NCBI GenBank assembly: GCA_019414515.1
Contig: DXLX01000023.1
Coordinates: 62,001 to 126,000 of the forward strand
Origin: Collinsella sp.
GTDB lineage: Bacteria > Actinomycetota > Coriobacteriia > Coriobacteriales > Coriobacteriaceae
Reading direction: 5' to 3'
Length of the DNA stretch: 64,000 bases
Shown: in pieces, positions 43,822 to 51,694 of the stretch
How positions within the stretch are numbered: the first letter of the stretch is position 1
Layout: each line of letters begins with the position of its first letter
Position numbers and translations under genes: made by a program
Notes under the pieces: generated by a model
Told to the model about the DNA's origin: nothing
The model's input: only the letters and a program-made list of their open reading frames with translations
The model's database searches: none

Positions 43822-44907
43822 TTACAACGCGAAGGCGTCGACGTCGCCCCAATGGCGGCGCAGCGTGATGGCGGCAGCGGGCTCGGTGTTGTCAAAGACG
43901 ACCGACCACTGCGTGTTGCTGGTGATGTCTTCCGGATTGGGCTCTTGCGCTGCAGCGCGTAGAGCCTTCCAAGCGACTGCCTCGTCTTGGGCGCCGGCAT
44001 GGGCGTCGAGGACATCGGCGATTGCGACGGCGCGCTCTTTACCATGGCCCAGCTCGCCATTCTTTTGGTTGGGCAGCACTTCGTCGCCATAGCAGGCGTA
44101 GAAGTTCGTAACCTGGCGTACAGGAGTCGCTTTGAAAGCGCGGTCCGGATCGCGCGGATCCCACTCTACTACGCGCGCGTCACCGGCGGCGTCGTTGATA
44201 AAGAAGTGGTAGTCGCGTCCGGCCATGGCGTGCATGTCGTAGGCAGAAAGCAGGTCGACGGCCTCCTGCGTGGTAGCCGCGCGGTCGAGCACCAGGCGGA
44301 TGGCGAGCGAAGTGTTGATGACGGGGCGCTGCGTGTCCTGGTCACAGGGTTTGGAATCCAGGGTGAGCACGGCAATGGACACGCCACATTCGTTGACGCC
44401 GTCGAGCTGGGCAAACGGGCCCATCAAGGCCGCGGCGCGTCCGGCGACGGAGTCAAGCGGAGTGTTATCGCCCAGGTTGTTAAGGGCGGCAAACCCGATG
44501 GAGGCATAGCCGTCGCGCGGGTGATTGCGCACCAGCAGTGCCGAGGTGTCGTCCTTAAAGTCGTAATTGCGACCGGTGCGCACGCGGCCTTCGGCATCCA
44601 CGGCGACAAAAGCGCTGCAGGCAAACTGGGGCGCCTGGACATGTGCCGGCACGCCGGGGAGCACCTGAGCCACTACGGCATCGATGTAGGCCTGGTCGTC
44701 GCGCACGCCAGCGGTGATGATGCGATCAAGATCGTAGTCGTAGGCGATGTCGATTGCGTACAGGTCATAGCCATCCGCATAGTCGGTCAAGCGTTTGAGC
44801 GACGCGGCGGACTTGATTTGCTTGCGGTAAACGATGCCGGCGGCAGCGGCAAGGCCGACGGCGACTCCCGCGACACCGCAGGCGATGGCAATGTTACGTG
44901 GCTTCAT
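43822..44907 (-). CDS. Ntn-type linear amide C-N hydrolase, membrane-anchored
   Basis: A 361-residue protein with an N-terminal membrane anchor (about residues 8-26). The N-terminal nucleophile hydrolase core starts at a cysteine in FACSAFVAVDAEGRVRTGRNYDF (about residue 97), which pattern marks the choloylglycine hydrolase / C45 acyltransferase superfamily (Cys nucleophile, downstream Arg and Asn-Tyr-Asp). Conserved NECGVSIAVL follows. In a gut organism candidates are bile salt, N-acyl amino acid or beta-lactam side-chain amides; the sequence does not discriminate. The residues before the Cys would have to be cleaved off for activity. Confidence 0.75.
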   Translation of the reverse strand: MKPRNIAIACGVAGVAVGLAAAAGIVYRKQIKSAASLKRLTDYADGYDLYAIDIAYDYDLDRIITAGVRDDQAYIDAVVAQVLPGVPAHVQAPQFACSAFVAVDAEGRVRTGRNYDFKDDTSALLVRNHPRDGYASIGFAALNNLGDNTPLDSVAGRAAALMGPFAQLDGVNECGVSIAVLTLDSKPCDQDTQRPVINTSLAIRLVLDRAATTQEAVDLLSAYDMHAMAGRDYHFFINDAAGDARVVEWDPRDPDRAFKATPVRQVTNFYACYGDEVLPNQKNGELGHGKERAVAIADVLDAHAGAQDEAVAWKALRAAAQEPNPEDITSNTQWSVVFDNTEPAAAITLRRHWGDVDAFAL

Positions 44908-45068
44908 GACGACTCCTCTCGTCCTGTTAGTGCAATTGTCGCAAAAGGAGCGCGGGCATGATGACTCAACTTGGTGAGCGGCGCGGAATTAAGCACGGAA
45001 TGAAGAGTGCAGCGCTGGCGCGGCGGGGTATGCTGGAGGGGACCATCAACCCAGCGAAAGGGGAGAGC

Positions 45069-46454
45069 ATGACGGATCAGGAAACGCCCGAGCGCGCGCA
45101 TGTGACGGCCGACGATATCGAGGCCGCCAACGACCTTATCGACTTTATCGAGGCATGCCCCAGCATGTTCCATACGGCGGCGACTATTATGGCCGAGCTC
45201 GACGAGGCGGGCTTTACCCACCTGCCCGAGAATGCGGCGTGGGACATCGAGCCGGGCGGGCGTTATTACACGCAGCGCAATACCTCGAGCGTTGTTGCCT
45301 TTAAAGTGGGCGAGGACCTGGCCGCGACGTGGGGCGAGGACGGCGTTGCCGGTGATTATCATTTTCAGCTCACAGCGTCGCACAGCGATTCTCCGACGTT
45401 TAAGGTCAAGGCCGTGCCCGAGCTCGACGGCGCGGGCGAGACGCTGCGCCTGAACACCGAGGCCTACGGCGGCATGATCGACTACACCTGGTTCGATCGC
45501 CCGCTGGCACTCGCGGGCCGCGTGCTGGTGCGCGAGGGCGATCGCATTGAGAGCCGCCTGCTTGCCACCGAGCGCGAGGTTGCCATCATTCCGAGCCTTG
45601 CCATCCATATGAACCGCGGCGTTAACGAGGGCTTTGCTCCCAATCGCGCCGTCGACCTGTGCCCGCTCATCAGCGCCGGCGAACTCAAACAGGGTGACTT
45701 CGATGCCCTGATCGCCGAAGAGCTGGATGTTGAGCCCGAGCAGATCCTGGGTCGCGACCTGTTCCTGGTCAATCGTCAGGATGCGCGCATTTGGGGCTGG
45801 GCCGACGAGTTTATCTCGACGCCCAAGCTCGATGACCTGGCATGCGCCTATACCTCGCTGCAGGCATTTTTGGGTGCCGAGAATGCGCACGACATCTCGG
45901 TCTTCTGCTGCTTTGATAACGAGGAGGTTGGCTCCGAGACCAAGCAGGGCGCCATGTCGACGTTCTTGGCCGACGCGCTGCGCCGCATCAACGGGTCGCT
46001 GGGCTTCGACGACGAGTCGTACCACCGTGCGCTTGCCGCCTCGATGCTCGTGAGCTGCGACAACGCGCATGCCGTGCACCCCAACCACGCCGAGAAGTGC
46101 GATGCACGCAACCAGGTTGTGCTCAACGGCGGCATCGTTATCAAGGAAGCTGCCAACCAGCACTACTGCACCGATGCCTTTAGTCGCGCGGTGTTCCAGG
46201 CCATCTGCGATGACGCCGACGTACCCACGCAGGCCTTCGCCAACAAGAGCGATATGGCGGGTGGCTCTACCCTTGGCAATCTGTCCAATCTGCAGGCGAG
46301 CATGCATGCCGTGGACGTGGGCCTGCCGCAGTTGGCTATGCACTCGAGCTACGAGACCGGCGGCGTACGCGACGTGATGTACGCCATCCGCGCTCTCACC
46401 GCCTTCTACGAGCGCGACCTAACCATCAACGGCGCCGAAAGCGTGGAGCTCTAA
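45069..46454 (+). CDS. M18-family aspartyl aminopeptidase
   Basis: A 461-residue zinc aminopeptidase that removes acidic or other N-terminal residues in the cytoplasm. Metal and catalytic motifs are ASHSDSPTFKVK (His/Asp), CCFDNEEVGSETKQGA (Glu pair), VHPNHAEK and GLPQLAMHSSYE (His). ATG 45069 follows AAAGGGGAGAG; an upstream frame extension is unlikely. A degenerate copy of the terminator-like repeat begins right after the stop, then a strong terminator at 46540. Confidence 0.92.
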   Translation: MTDQETPERAHVTADDIEAANDLIDFIEACPSMFHTAATIMAELDEAGFTHLPENAAWDIEPGGRYYTQRNTSSVVAFKVGEDLAATWGEDGVAGDYHFQLTASHSDSPTFKVKAVPELDGAGETLRLNTEAYGGMIDYTWFDRPLALAGRVLVREGDRIESRLLATEREVAIIPSLAIHMNRGVNEGFAPNRAVDLCPLISAGELKQGDFDALIAEELDVEPEQILGRDLFLVNRQDARIWGWADEFISTPKLDDLACAYTSLQAFLGAENAHDISVFCCFDNEEVGSETKQGAMSTFLADALRRINGSLGFDDESYHRALAASMLVSCDNAHAVHPNHAEKCDARNQVVLNGGIVIKEAANQHYCTDAFSRAVFQAICDDADVPTQAFANKSDMAGGSTLGNLSNLQASMHAVDVGLPQLAMHSSYETGGVRDVMYAIRALTAFYERDLTINGAESVEL

Positions 46455-46455
46455 A

Positions 46456-46493
46456 CCTGCCAAAAAGGGATGTTAATTTTGGCATGTTTTATC
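46456..46493 (+). repeat. Terminator-like repeat (CCTGCC family), copy 5, degenerate
   Basis: Starts one base after the aminopeptidase stop codon. The loop has lost a few bases (GGGATGTTAA) and the right arm reads GGCATG, weakening the stem; the flank TGGGCAAATG is kept. Confidence 0.7.
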
Positions 46494-46539
46494 TGGGCAA
46501 ATGCAAAGGGTGAAACCGAACTAGATCGGTGATGCGTAG

Positions 46540-46572
46540 CCGCCGAGGCGCAATGTGCCTCGGCGGTTTTTT
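46540..46572 (+). terminator. Strong Rho-independent terminator
   Basis: CCGCCGAGGC (46540-46549) and GCCTCGGCGG (46557-46566) pair perfectly, followed by six T residues. It isolates the toxin-antitoxin operon from the aminopeptidase gene. Confidence 0.92.
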
Positions 46573-46590
46573 GTGTACAGAGTACGGCTA

Positions 46591-46614
46591 ATGCTTATAA
46601 ATGCTATACATGCT
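46591..46614. promoter_or_regulatory. ATGCT repeats upstream of the toxin-antitoxin operon
   Basis: ATGCT occurs at 46591, 46601 and 46610, about one helical turn apart, within an AT-rich promoter-like stretch. Ribbon-helix-helix antitoxins bind short direct repeats of this kind; binding here is inferred. Confidence 0.4.
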
Positions 46615-46667
46615 TTACGTATCTACCATAGAGCTTTATGATAGTTTTGAAGTATTAAGGAGGGGTC

Positions 46668-47048
46668 ATGACCACAACAGCCGCTCAGATCAACGTACGT
46701 CTCGATGCCGATCTTAAAAGGAGTGGGGACGCCGCTCTCTCCAAGGCCGGTATGACGCCGAGCCAAGCGGTGCGAGCGCTCTGGCAGCTTGCAGCGTCGA
46801 TGGCCGATCGCCCCGGTGCGCTCGAGGATATCCTGCTGCCCAGTCGTGCCCGGGCGGAACAGCGCGAGCGGGAGAAAGTCGCCAAGCACAAGCTCGAACT
46901 CATCGACCGGGGTTCGCAACTGTTCGCTGCTGCTTGCCGTGAATCGGAAATTGACTTGGCTAAGGTGCAGCCCTCGGGCGATGAAGAACTCAAACGAAAC
47001 GCCTATGCGGATCGCTATGGCGAGGAGATGAGCTGGCTCTATGAGTGA
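46668..47048 (+). CDS. RelB/DinJ-like ribbon-helix-helix antitoxin
   Basis: A 126-residue protein. Residues 5-45 (QINVRLDADLKRSGDAALSKAGMTPSQAV region) form a ribbon-helix-helix DNA-binding domain of the RelB/DinJ type. The longer charged C-terminus (about 60-126) would wrap the toxin. AAGGAGGGG precedes ATG 46668. It overlaps the PIN toxin gene by eight bases, the standard antitoxin-first order. Confidence 0.82.
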   Translation: MTTTAAQINVRLDADLKRSGDAALSKAGMTPSQAVRALWQLAASMADRPGALEDILLPSRARAEQREREKVAKHKLELIDRGSQLFAAACRESEIDLAKVQPSGDEELKRNAYADRYGEEMSWLYE

Positions 47049-47535
47049 GGCTCCAAAGCGCATCTTGGTTGACACCAACGTGTGGCTCGATTACTTCATT
47101 CCCTCACGACGTGGTCGTTCGGTGGCGATTGATTTTTTACGCGATGCATGCACGGCGCAGGTAGATTTACTGTATGCGGCGACATCGTCCAAAGACCTGT
47201 TCTATTTAATTTCAAGTGAGCATAAGGCATGGTATCGGCGAGAGCACGGTTCGCTTTCCCAGGATGCCGCTACGGCGGCGACATCGCTTGCATGGGATTG
47301 TCTCAGCGTGCTGTCACAGCTTGCCACGCCAGTGCCCTGTGACCTGAGCGACATATGGATGGCGAGCAAGCAGCGTGAGCTCCATAGCGATTACGAAGAC
47401 GATTTAATCATCGCGGCAGCGATGCGCGCAAAGGCAGACCTTCTGGTCACCAACGATGTCAAGCTCTGCTCACACGCGCCCGTCGCAGTAATGAACGTCG
47501 AAAACGCAAGAAACTACTTGGCAACGCTCAAATAG
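47041..47535 (+). CDS. PIN-domain ribonuclease toxin
   Basis: A 164-residue PIN protein. The first acidic residue is in ILVDTNVWLDYF (about residue 9), and the later cluster DYEDDLIIAAAMRAKADLLVTND (about 118-140) gives the remaining metal-binding acids, so the active site looks complete. PIN toxins of this type cleave RNA. It is translated from within the antitoxin gene end. Confidence 0.85.
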   Translation: MSEAPKRILVDTNVWLDYFIPSRRGRSVAIDFLRDACTAQVDLLYAATSSKDLFYLISSEHKAWYRREHGSLSQDAATAATSLAWDCLSVLSQLATPVPCDLSDIWMASKQRELHSDYEDDLIIAAAMRAKADLLVTNDVKLCSHAPVAVMNVENARNYLATLK

Positions 47536-47566
47536 CTCTAGACCCCGCAGGTAGAACGCCGGAACC

Positions 47567-48502
47567 CTAGTGTTCGATCCAGCAGCGGAGCGTCTCGCCG
47601 GCTTGCAGATGACGCAGGTTCTCCGCGGCGATGTCGACGACGTTGTTGAGCGTGGCGGCTAGGTGGAACCAGCCGGACACGTGCGGCGTGATGAGCATGT
47701 TGGGCGCGTCCCACAGCGGGTTTGTCGCGGGCAGGGGCTCGGGATCGGTGACGTCGACCGCGGCGCCGGCGAGATGTCCCGACTCCAGAGCGGCAACCAA
47801 GTCGTCGGCAACCACAAGATCGCCACGGCCGCCGTTGGCAAAGAAGGTGCCCGGTTTCATCGCGGCGAAGAACTCGGCGTTCGCCAGGCCGCGGGTCTCG
47901 GGTGTGCTGGGCATAAAGGATGCGACGATGTCGGCCTCGGCCAGGCGCTCAGACAGGGCATCCATGCCGTCCATGTCCTCAAACACAATGGGGTAGACGA
48001 GCGGATGGCGCTTGATGCCGCGGACGTGTGCGCCCATGCTGCGGCAGAGCGTGGCAAAGTGGCCGCCGATATCGCCCGCGCCCAGCACCAGCACGTTGGC
48101 ATTTTTGAGCGAGGTGACCGGGCCCAAGTCCTCCCAGCGATGCTCGCTCTGCAGGTCCTGGTAGCCGGGCAGGCGCTTCATCATTGACAGCACCATGGCA
48201 AACATGTGCTCGCTTACGGCCTGACCGTAGGCGCCGATCGAGCAAGACAGCTTGGCGTCAGCCGGCACGGTGCCAGCAGCAAGGTAGTCGTCATAGCCGG
48301 CGGTCTGCAATTGCAACAGCTGAAGATGCTCGCATGCCGTGAGCATGTCAGGGTCGATGTTGCCCAGGATCACGTCGGCATCGGCGACCTGCTCGTGCGT
48401 GGCGGCGTCGGCGCTCGTGTAGATAAAGTCCTCGCCCGGAGCGCTCGACTCGAGGATCGCGCGGTGACGATCGTTGACGGGCAACAAAACCAGGATGTTC
48501 AC
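47567..48502 (-). CDS. D-2-hydroxyacid dehydrogenase family protein
   Basis: A 311-residue NAD-dependent dehydrogenase of the D-isomer family. The dinucleotide motif is VLGAGDIGGHFA (about residue 137). Catalytic Arg (GGRGDLV), Glu (TDPEPLP) and His (ITPHVSGWF) are present. Possible substrates are D-lactate-like or other 2-oxo acids; not determinable. Monocistronic; a CCTGCC-family repeat lies just upstream of its start, and its promoter must be within or beyond that. Confidence 0.88.
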   Translation of the reverse strand: MNILVLLPVNDRHRAILESSAPGEDFIYTSADAATHEQVADADVILGNIDPDMLTACEHLQLLQLQTAGYDDYLAAGTVPADAKLSCSIGAYGQAVSEHMFAMVLSMMKRLPGYQDLQSEHRWEDLGPVTSLKNANVLVLGAGDIGGHFATLCRSMGAHVRGIKRHPLVYPIVFEDMDGMDALSERLAEADIVASFMPSTPETRGLANAEFFAAMKPGTFFANGGRGDLVVADDLVAALESGHLAGAAVDVTDPEPLPATNPLWDAPNMLITPHVSGWFHLAATLNNVVDIAAENLRHLQAGETLRCWIEH

Positions 48503-48522
48503 AAGCAGTCCTCTCCGCTCGA

Positions 48523-48562
48523 CCTACCAAAAAGGGACAGGTTTATTTTGGCAGGTTTTATC
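48523..48562 (+). repeat. Terminator-like repeat (CCTGCC family), copy 6
   Basis: Left arm CCTACC, otherwise close to consensus, followed by TTTTATC and AGGCAAAACGC. It lies between the minus-strand map terminator and the dehydrogenase start, antisense to both, so it is not serving as their terminator. Confidence 0.75.
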
Positions 48563-48574
48563 AGGCAAAACGCT

Positions 48575-48626
48575 ATAAAAACGCCGGGCTTCGCGATGGT
48601 TAACATATCCATCGTGAAGCCCGGCG
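48575..48626 (-). terminator. Terminator of the methionine aminopeptidase gene
   Basis: Arms 48582-48599 and 48609-48626 pair at 17 of 18 positions; on the minus strand the stem is followed by five T residues. Confidence 0.85.
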
Positions 48627-48635
48627 CATCCACGG

Positions 48636-49523
48636 CTACCAGCTCAGCAACTCGTAGCCGTCCTCGGTCACCACGAGCTGTACCTCGCACTGGGCCGAAT
48701 CGCTGCCGTCCTTGGTGCGCACGCACCAGCCGTCACCCTTGCTGATCTTGATGTCGGGCGCTCCGGCGTTGACCATGGGCTCGATGGTAAAGACCATGCC
48801 CGGCACCATGATGGTGTCTACGTCGGGCGCCTCGGTGGTAAAGCCCACAAACGGGTCCTCGTGGAACTCCTTACCGATGCCGTGTCCGCCGTACTCACGC
48901 ACCACGCTAAAGCCGGCGTCCTCGACGGTCTTTTGCACGGCCTCGGCCATAACGGAGAGCGGTAGCCATGGCTTGACGGCTGCCAGACCCGCCTCCACGC
49001 TGGCACGGGTGACGTCGACCAGGCGCTGGCGCTCGGCCGAGACCTCGCCGATGCAGAACATGCGGCTCGAATCACTAAAGTAACCGTCCAAGATCGTGGA
49101 GCAGTCCACGTTGATGATGTCGCCCTCGTGCAGCACATCCGCATCGCAAGGGATACCGTGGCAGACGACGTCGTTGATCGAGGTGCATACGCTCTTGGGG
49201 TAGCCCTCGTAGTTGAGGTCGGCCGGCGTGCCGCCGTGCTCGACGGTGTAGTCGTAGATCATCTGGTCGATCTGGTTGGTGGTCATGCCTGCGGCGATAT
49301 GCTCGCCCACATAATCGAGCACGCCCACGTTGATGGCGGCCGAGCGCTTGATGCCCTCGATATCGGCGGGCGTCTTGTAGAGCGTGCGGGGCAGAACCTC
49401 CCAGCCCTCTTCCCACAAGCGCTCGAGGCGCTCATCGAAGGTGCTATGGCATTTCTTATATTTTTTGCCGCTGCCGCACCAGCAAGCGTCGTTGCGGCCG
49501 GGCACGGGTCCTTTGTCAAACAT
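48636..49523 (-). CDS. map: Methionine aminopeptidase type I with N-terminal SEC-C zinc motif
   Basis: Removes the initiator methionine. The 295-residue protein has the five metal ligands in order (DGYFSDSSR-type Asp, HGIGKEFHE His, TIEPMV Glu, QCEVQLVVTE Glu). An extra N-terminal segment carries a SEC-C motif, CWCGSGKKYKKCH (about residues 14-26), predicted to bind zinc and contact the ribosome or protein partners. It is a single-gene transcript. Confidence 0.93.
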   Translation of the reverse strand: MFDKGPVPGRNDACWCGSGKKYKKCHSTFDERLERLWEEGWEVLPRTLYKTPADIEGIKRSAAINVGVLDYVGEHIAAGMTTNQIDQMIYDYTVEHGGTPADLNYEGYPKSVCTSINDVVCHGIPCDADVLHEGDIINVDCSTILDGYFSDSSRMFCIGEVSAERQRLVDVTRASVEAGLAAVKPWLPLSVMAEAVQKTVEDAGFSVVREYGGHGIGKEFHEDPFVGFTTEAPDVDTIMVPGMVFTIEPMVNAGAPDIKISKGDGWCVRTKDGSDSAQCEVQLVVTEDGYELLSW

Positions 49524-49575
49524 GGCTAACTTCCTTTCATCCGCAGCTAGTATAGCCCACCCACGCGTCTATAAA

Positions 49576-49642
49576 AGTTGCGGTGATATAGTTCCGATTT
49601 AAGCGGTTTAACAGCACAAATAGGAACTATATCACCGCAACT
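49576..49642. repeat. TTGCGGTGATAT palindrome, copy 2
   Basis: A perfect 20-bp inverted repeat (49576-49595 with 49623-49642) around a 27-base loop, upstream of map and downstream of the minus-strand radical SAM gene. Shares its outer 15 bases with the copy at 41158. Confidence 0.7.
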
Positions 49643-49683
49643 GATGGGGCGGGATGGCGGGCACTGGCTGCTGCGTGGTTTTG

Positions 49684-50460
49684 CTAGTAGCTCACCTGGC
49701 AGGGGATGCCGAGGGCGCGCACGCGTGCGGCGATCGTGTCGAGTGCCTCGGGCGCTGCTTTGGCAAGGCCGGCGACCGGTGTCTCGCGCGCCACCGTGTA
49801 GATGGTCGTCTCCTGCGGGCGAATGCGCTCGAGCGCCGCGAGCCAAGGGCCGACGTACTCCTCGCCGGTGTTATCGAGAGACTTGCCCCGGTACTCGCCG
49901 CTCAAAAACATCGTTTGGATAATAACGTGACCGTCAAAGCTCGCGAACGTTTCGATCTGGTGCTCTACATCGTAGGGGCCAACGGGCTGGTCGAGCAGCT
50001 GGATAAATGCCGGGTCGACGGTATCGAGCTTAAGAATGTTGTCGTCGACCATCATGAGCGCGTCGTGCACCTCGGGGCGGTCGGCGCGCGTACCGTTGGA
50101 GAGCACGGCGATCTTGGAGTTTGGGGCAAGCTCGTCGCGCAGCGCGACGGCGCCGGCAATGGCCTGCGGAAACTCCGGTGCGGCGGTGGGCTCGCCGTTG
50201 CCTGCGAAGGTGATCACATCGGGGAGTTCGCCCTCGGCTGCCATCTCGCGCAGCTTTGCCTCGAGCGTGTCGAGTACCATGGCAGCTGTGTTGTACGGCT
50301 CATGGCAGGGGCGCTCGGCGTTGAGGCCGTTTTCGCAGTAAATGCAGTCGAACGTGCAGATCTTACCGCTGGCCGGCATCATGTTGACGCCGAGCGAGAG
50401 GCCAAGGCGACGGCTGCGAACAGGCCCAAAGATGGGGCTGGCATTCAAAAACGTAGACAT
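49684..50460 (-). CDS. Radical SAM protein of unknown function
   Basis: A 258-residue radical SAM protein. The cluster motif is CTFDCIYC (CX3CX2C) at about residue 31, preceded by FGPVRSRRLGLSLGVNMMP, and TFAGNGEPT provides the GGE-like SAM contact. The layout (short leader, early cluster, no SPASM domain) fits a widespread group of stand-alone radical SAM proteins often found in anaerobes. ATG 50460 follows GAGGAG; ATG 50466 is an alternative. Function is not known. Confidence 0.82.
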   Translation of the reverse strand: MSTFLNASPIFGPVRSRRLGLSLGVNMMPASGKICTFDCIYCENGLNAERPCHEPYNTAAMVLDTLEAKLREMAAEGELPDVITFAGNGEPTAAPEFPQAIAGAVALRDELAPNSKIAVLSNGTRADRPEVHDALMMVDDNILKLDTVDPAFIQLLDQPVGPYDVEHQIETFASFDGHVIIQTMFLSGEYRGKSLDNTGEEYVGPWLAALERIRPQETTIYTVARETPVAGLAKAAPEALDTIAARVRALGIPCQVSY

Positions 50461-50685
50461 AGGCATATGCTCCTCAAGACAATTGTGCCTAAGCATAGCA
50501 TCGGCTCCAAAGCAAGGTGCGGGCTCTTGCTTTACAAGTTTCGTTTTTTCACGTCGCCCATGATGCCGTCCCATGAAAAGCCTCGGGTCGGGTACAGTTA
50601 ATCTGTTAACAAGGCGTAAGGCAATGCGGGTCCATCCAACCGCACTGACGTGCAACTGGATGAGCATTGATGACGGGGGCACAAC

Positions 50686-51483
50686 ATGGATTTTACGGTC
50701 GAGAATGCGGGCACCACGATTGCCTGTCGCGAATATGCCGGCCCGGATGTGTCGCCTGATACTCCTGCCTTGGTGTGCGTGCACGGCGCTTGTGTCGACG
50801 GCACATTTTTCGACGGAATCGCTTGTGAGCTCAGCCGCAACTACCGCGTCATTGCCTACGACCGTCGCGGCTGTGGTGACAGCGGCGAAGCGGCAGACGG
50901 CAGCTATGATCTTGCCGCTCAGGCCGCCGACCTGCAGGCCGTGATCGAACACGTTGGCGCTCCGACAAATGTGCTTGCGCACAGCGCCGGTACGTTGGTG
51001 GCGCTGGAGCTTCTTCGCGCCGAACCCCATCTCGTCGCCCGCGCGATTCTGCATGAGCCGGCTGTGTCGGCCGAAGGCGTCGGCATGGGCGCGGCTCCGG
51101 TTTTGCTCGATATGATTGCAGCTGGAAAGGTTTCAAGGGCGCTCCGTCTTTTCTTGGGAGCCCTCGGCGACTTGGACCCCGAGGCTCCTGGGACGACCGA
51201 GGCGGAAGCCAAACATGCTCTGCGCAATGGTCGTTGCTTTATGGCGAACGAATATGGAACAAATATGACATATGCTCCCGACTGGGATCGCGCCCGCGCG
51301 TCAAAGGCGGTGTCGGCCGTGTTTTTGGGTGAGCTTTCGGTCGGTACGCCCCGCGAGGCTGGTACGCGAGCGACTGCCGAATATCTCGATTGTCCTCTCG
51401 TGACGATCCCGGGCGCGCATAACGGTCTGCGCGATCGCCCCGTTACGGCGGCAAACGCCGTTCGCGATGTCTTGGAGCGTTAG
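50686..51483 (+). CDS. Alpha/beta hydrolase
   Basis: A 265-residue hydrolase fold protein. The nucleophile elbow is LAHSAGTLVAL (Ser at about residue 102), the oxyanion region CVHGACVDG comes before it, and the likely catalytic His is in PGAHNGLRDRP near the end. No signal peptide. Substrate cannot be assigned. It lies alone between the radical SAM gene and the GGDEF protein. Confidence 0.85.
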   Translation: MDFTVENAGTTIACREYAGPDVSPDTPALVCVHGACVDGTFFDGIACELSRNYRVIAYDRRGCGDSGEAADGSYDLAAQAADLQAVIEHVGAPTNVLAHSAGTLVALELLRAEPHLVARAILHEPAVSAEGVGMGAAPVLLDMIAAGKVSRALRLFLGALGDLDPEAPGTTEAEAKHALRNGRCFMANEYGTNMTYAPDWDRARASKAVSAVFLGELSVGTPREAGTRATAEYLDCPLVTIPGAHNGLRDRPVTAANAVRDVLER

Positions 51484-51694
51484 CACGCTCGATGACCTGC
51501 GGGGAGGAGGACTGCTAGCGTTTCGTCATTGTTAACGAATGCGCCCATAACCGTGCGCTCGCGGCTCCATTACCGCTATTTGCCAGGTCATAAAAATGTA
51601 ACGATAATCGCGCGTTTGCCTGTAGTTGTCAGATGTTACCCTTGTACCATTTGATATGCGCCGTTGCCGTGCGTAACGATAGAAAGGGCCCCAT

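Noticed and set aside
46668..47535. RelB/RelE pair
   Set aside because: The second protein has the PIN acidic pattern and no RelE-type residues.
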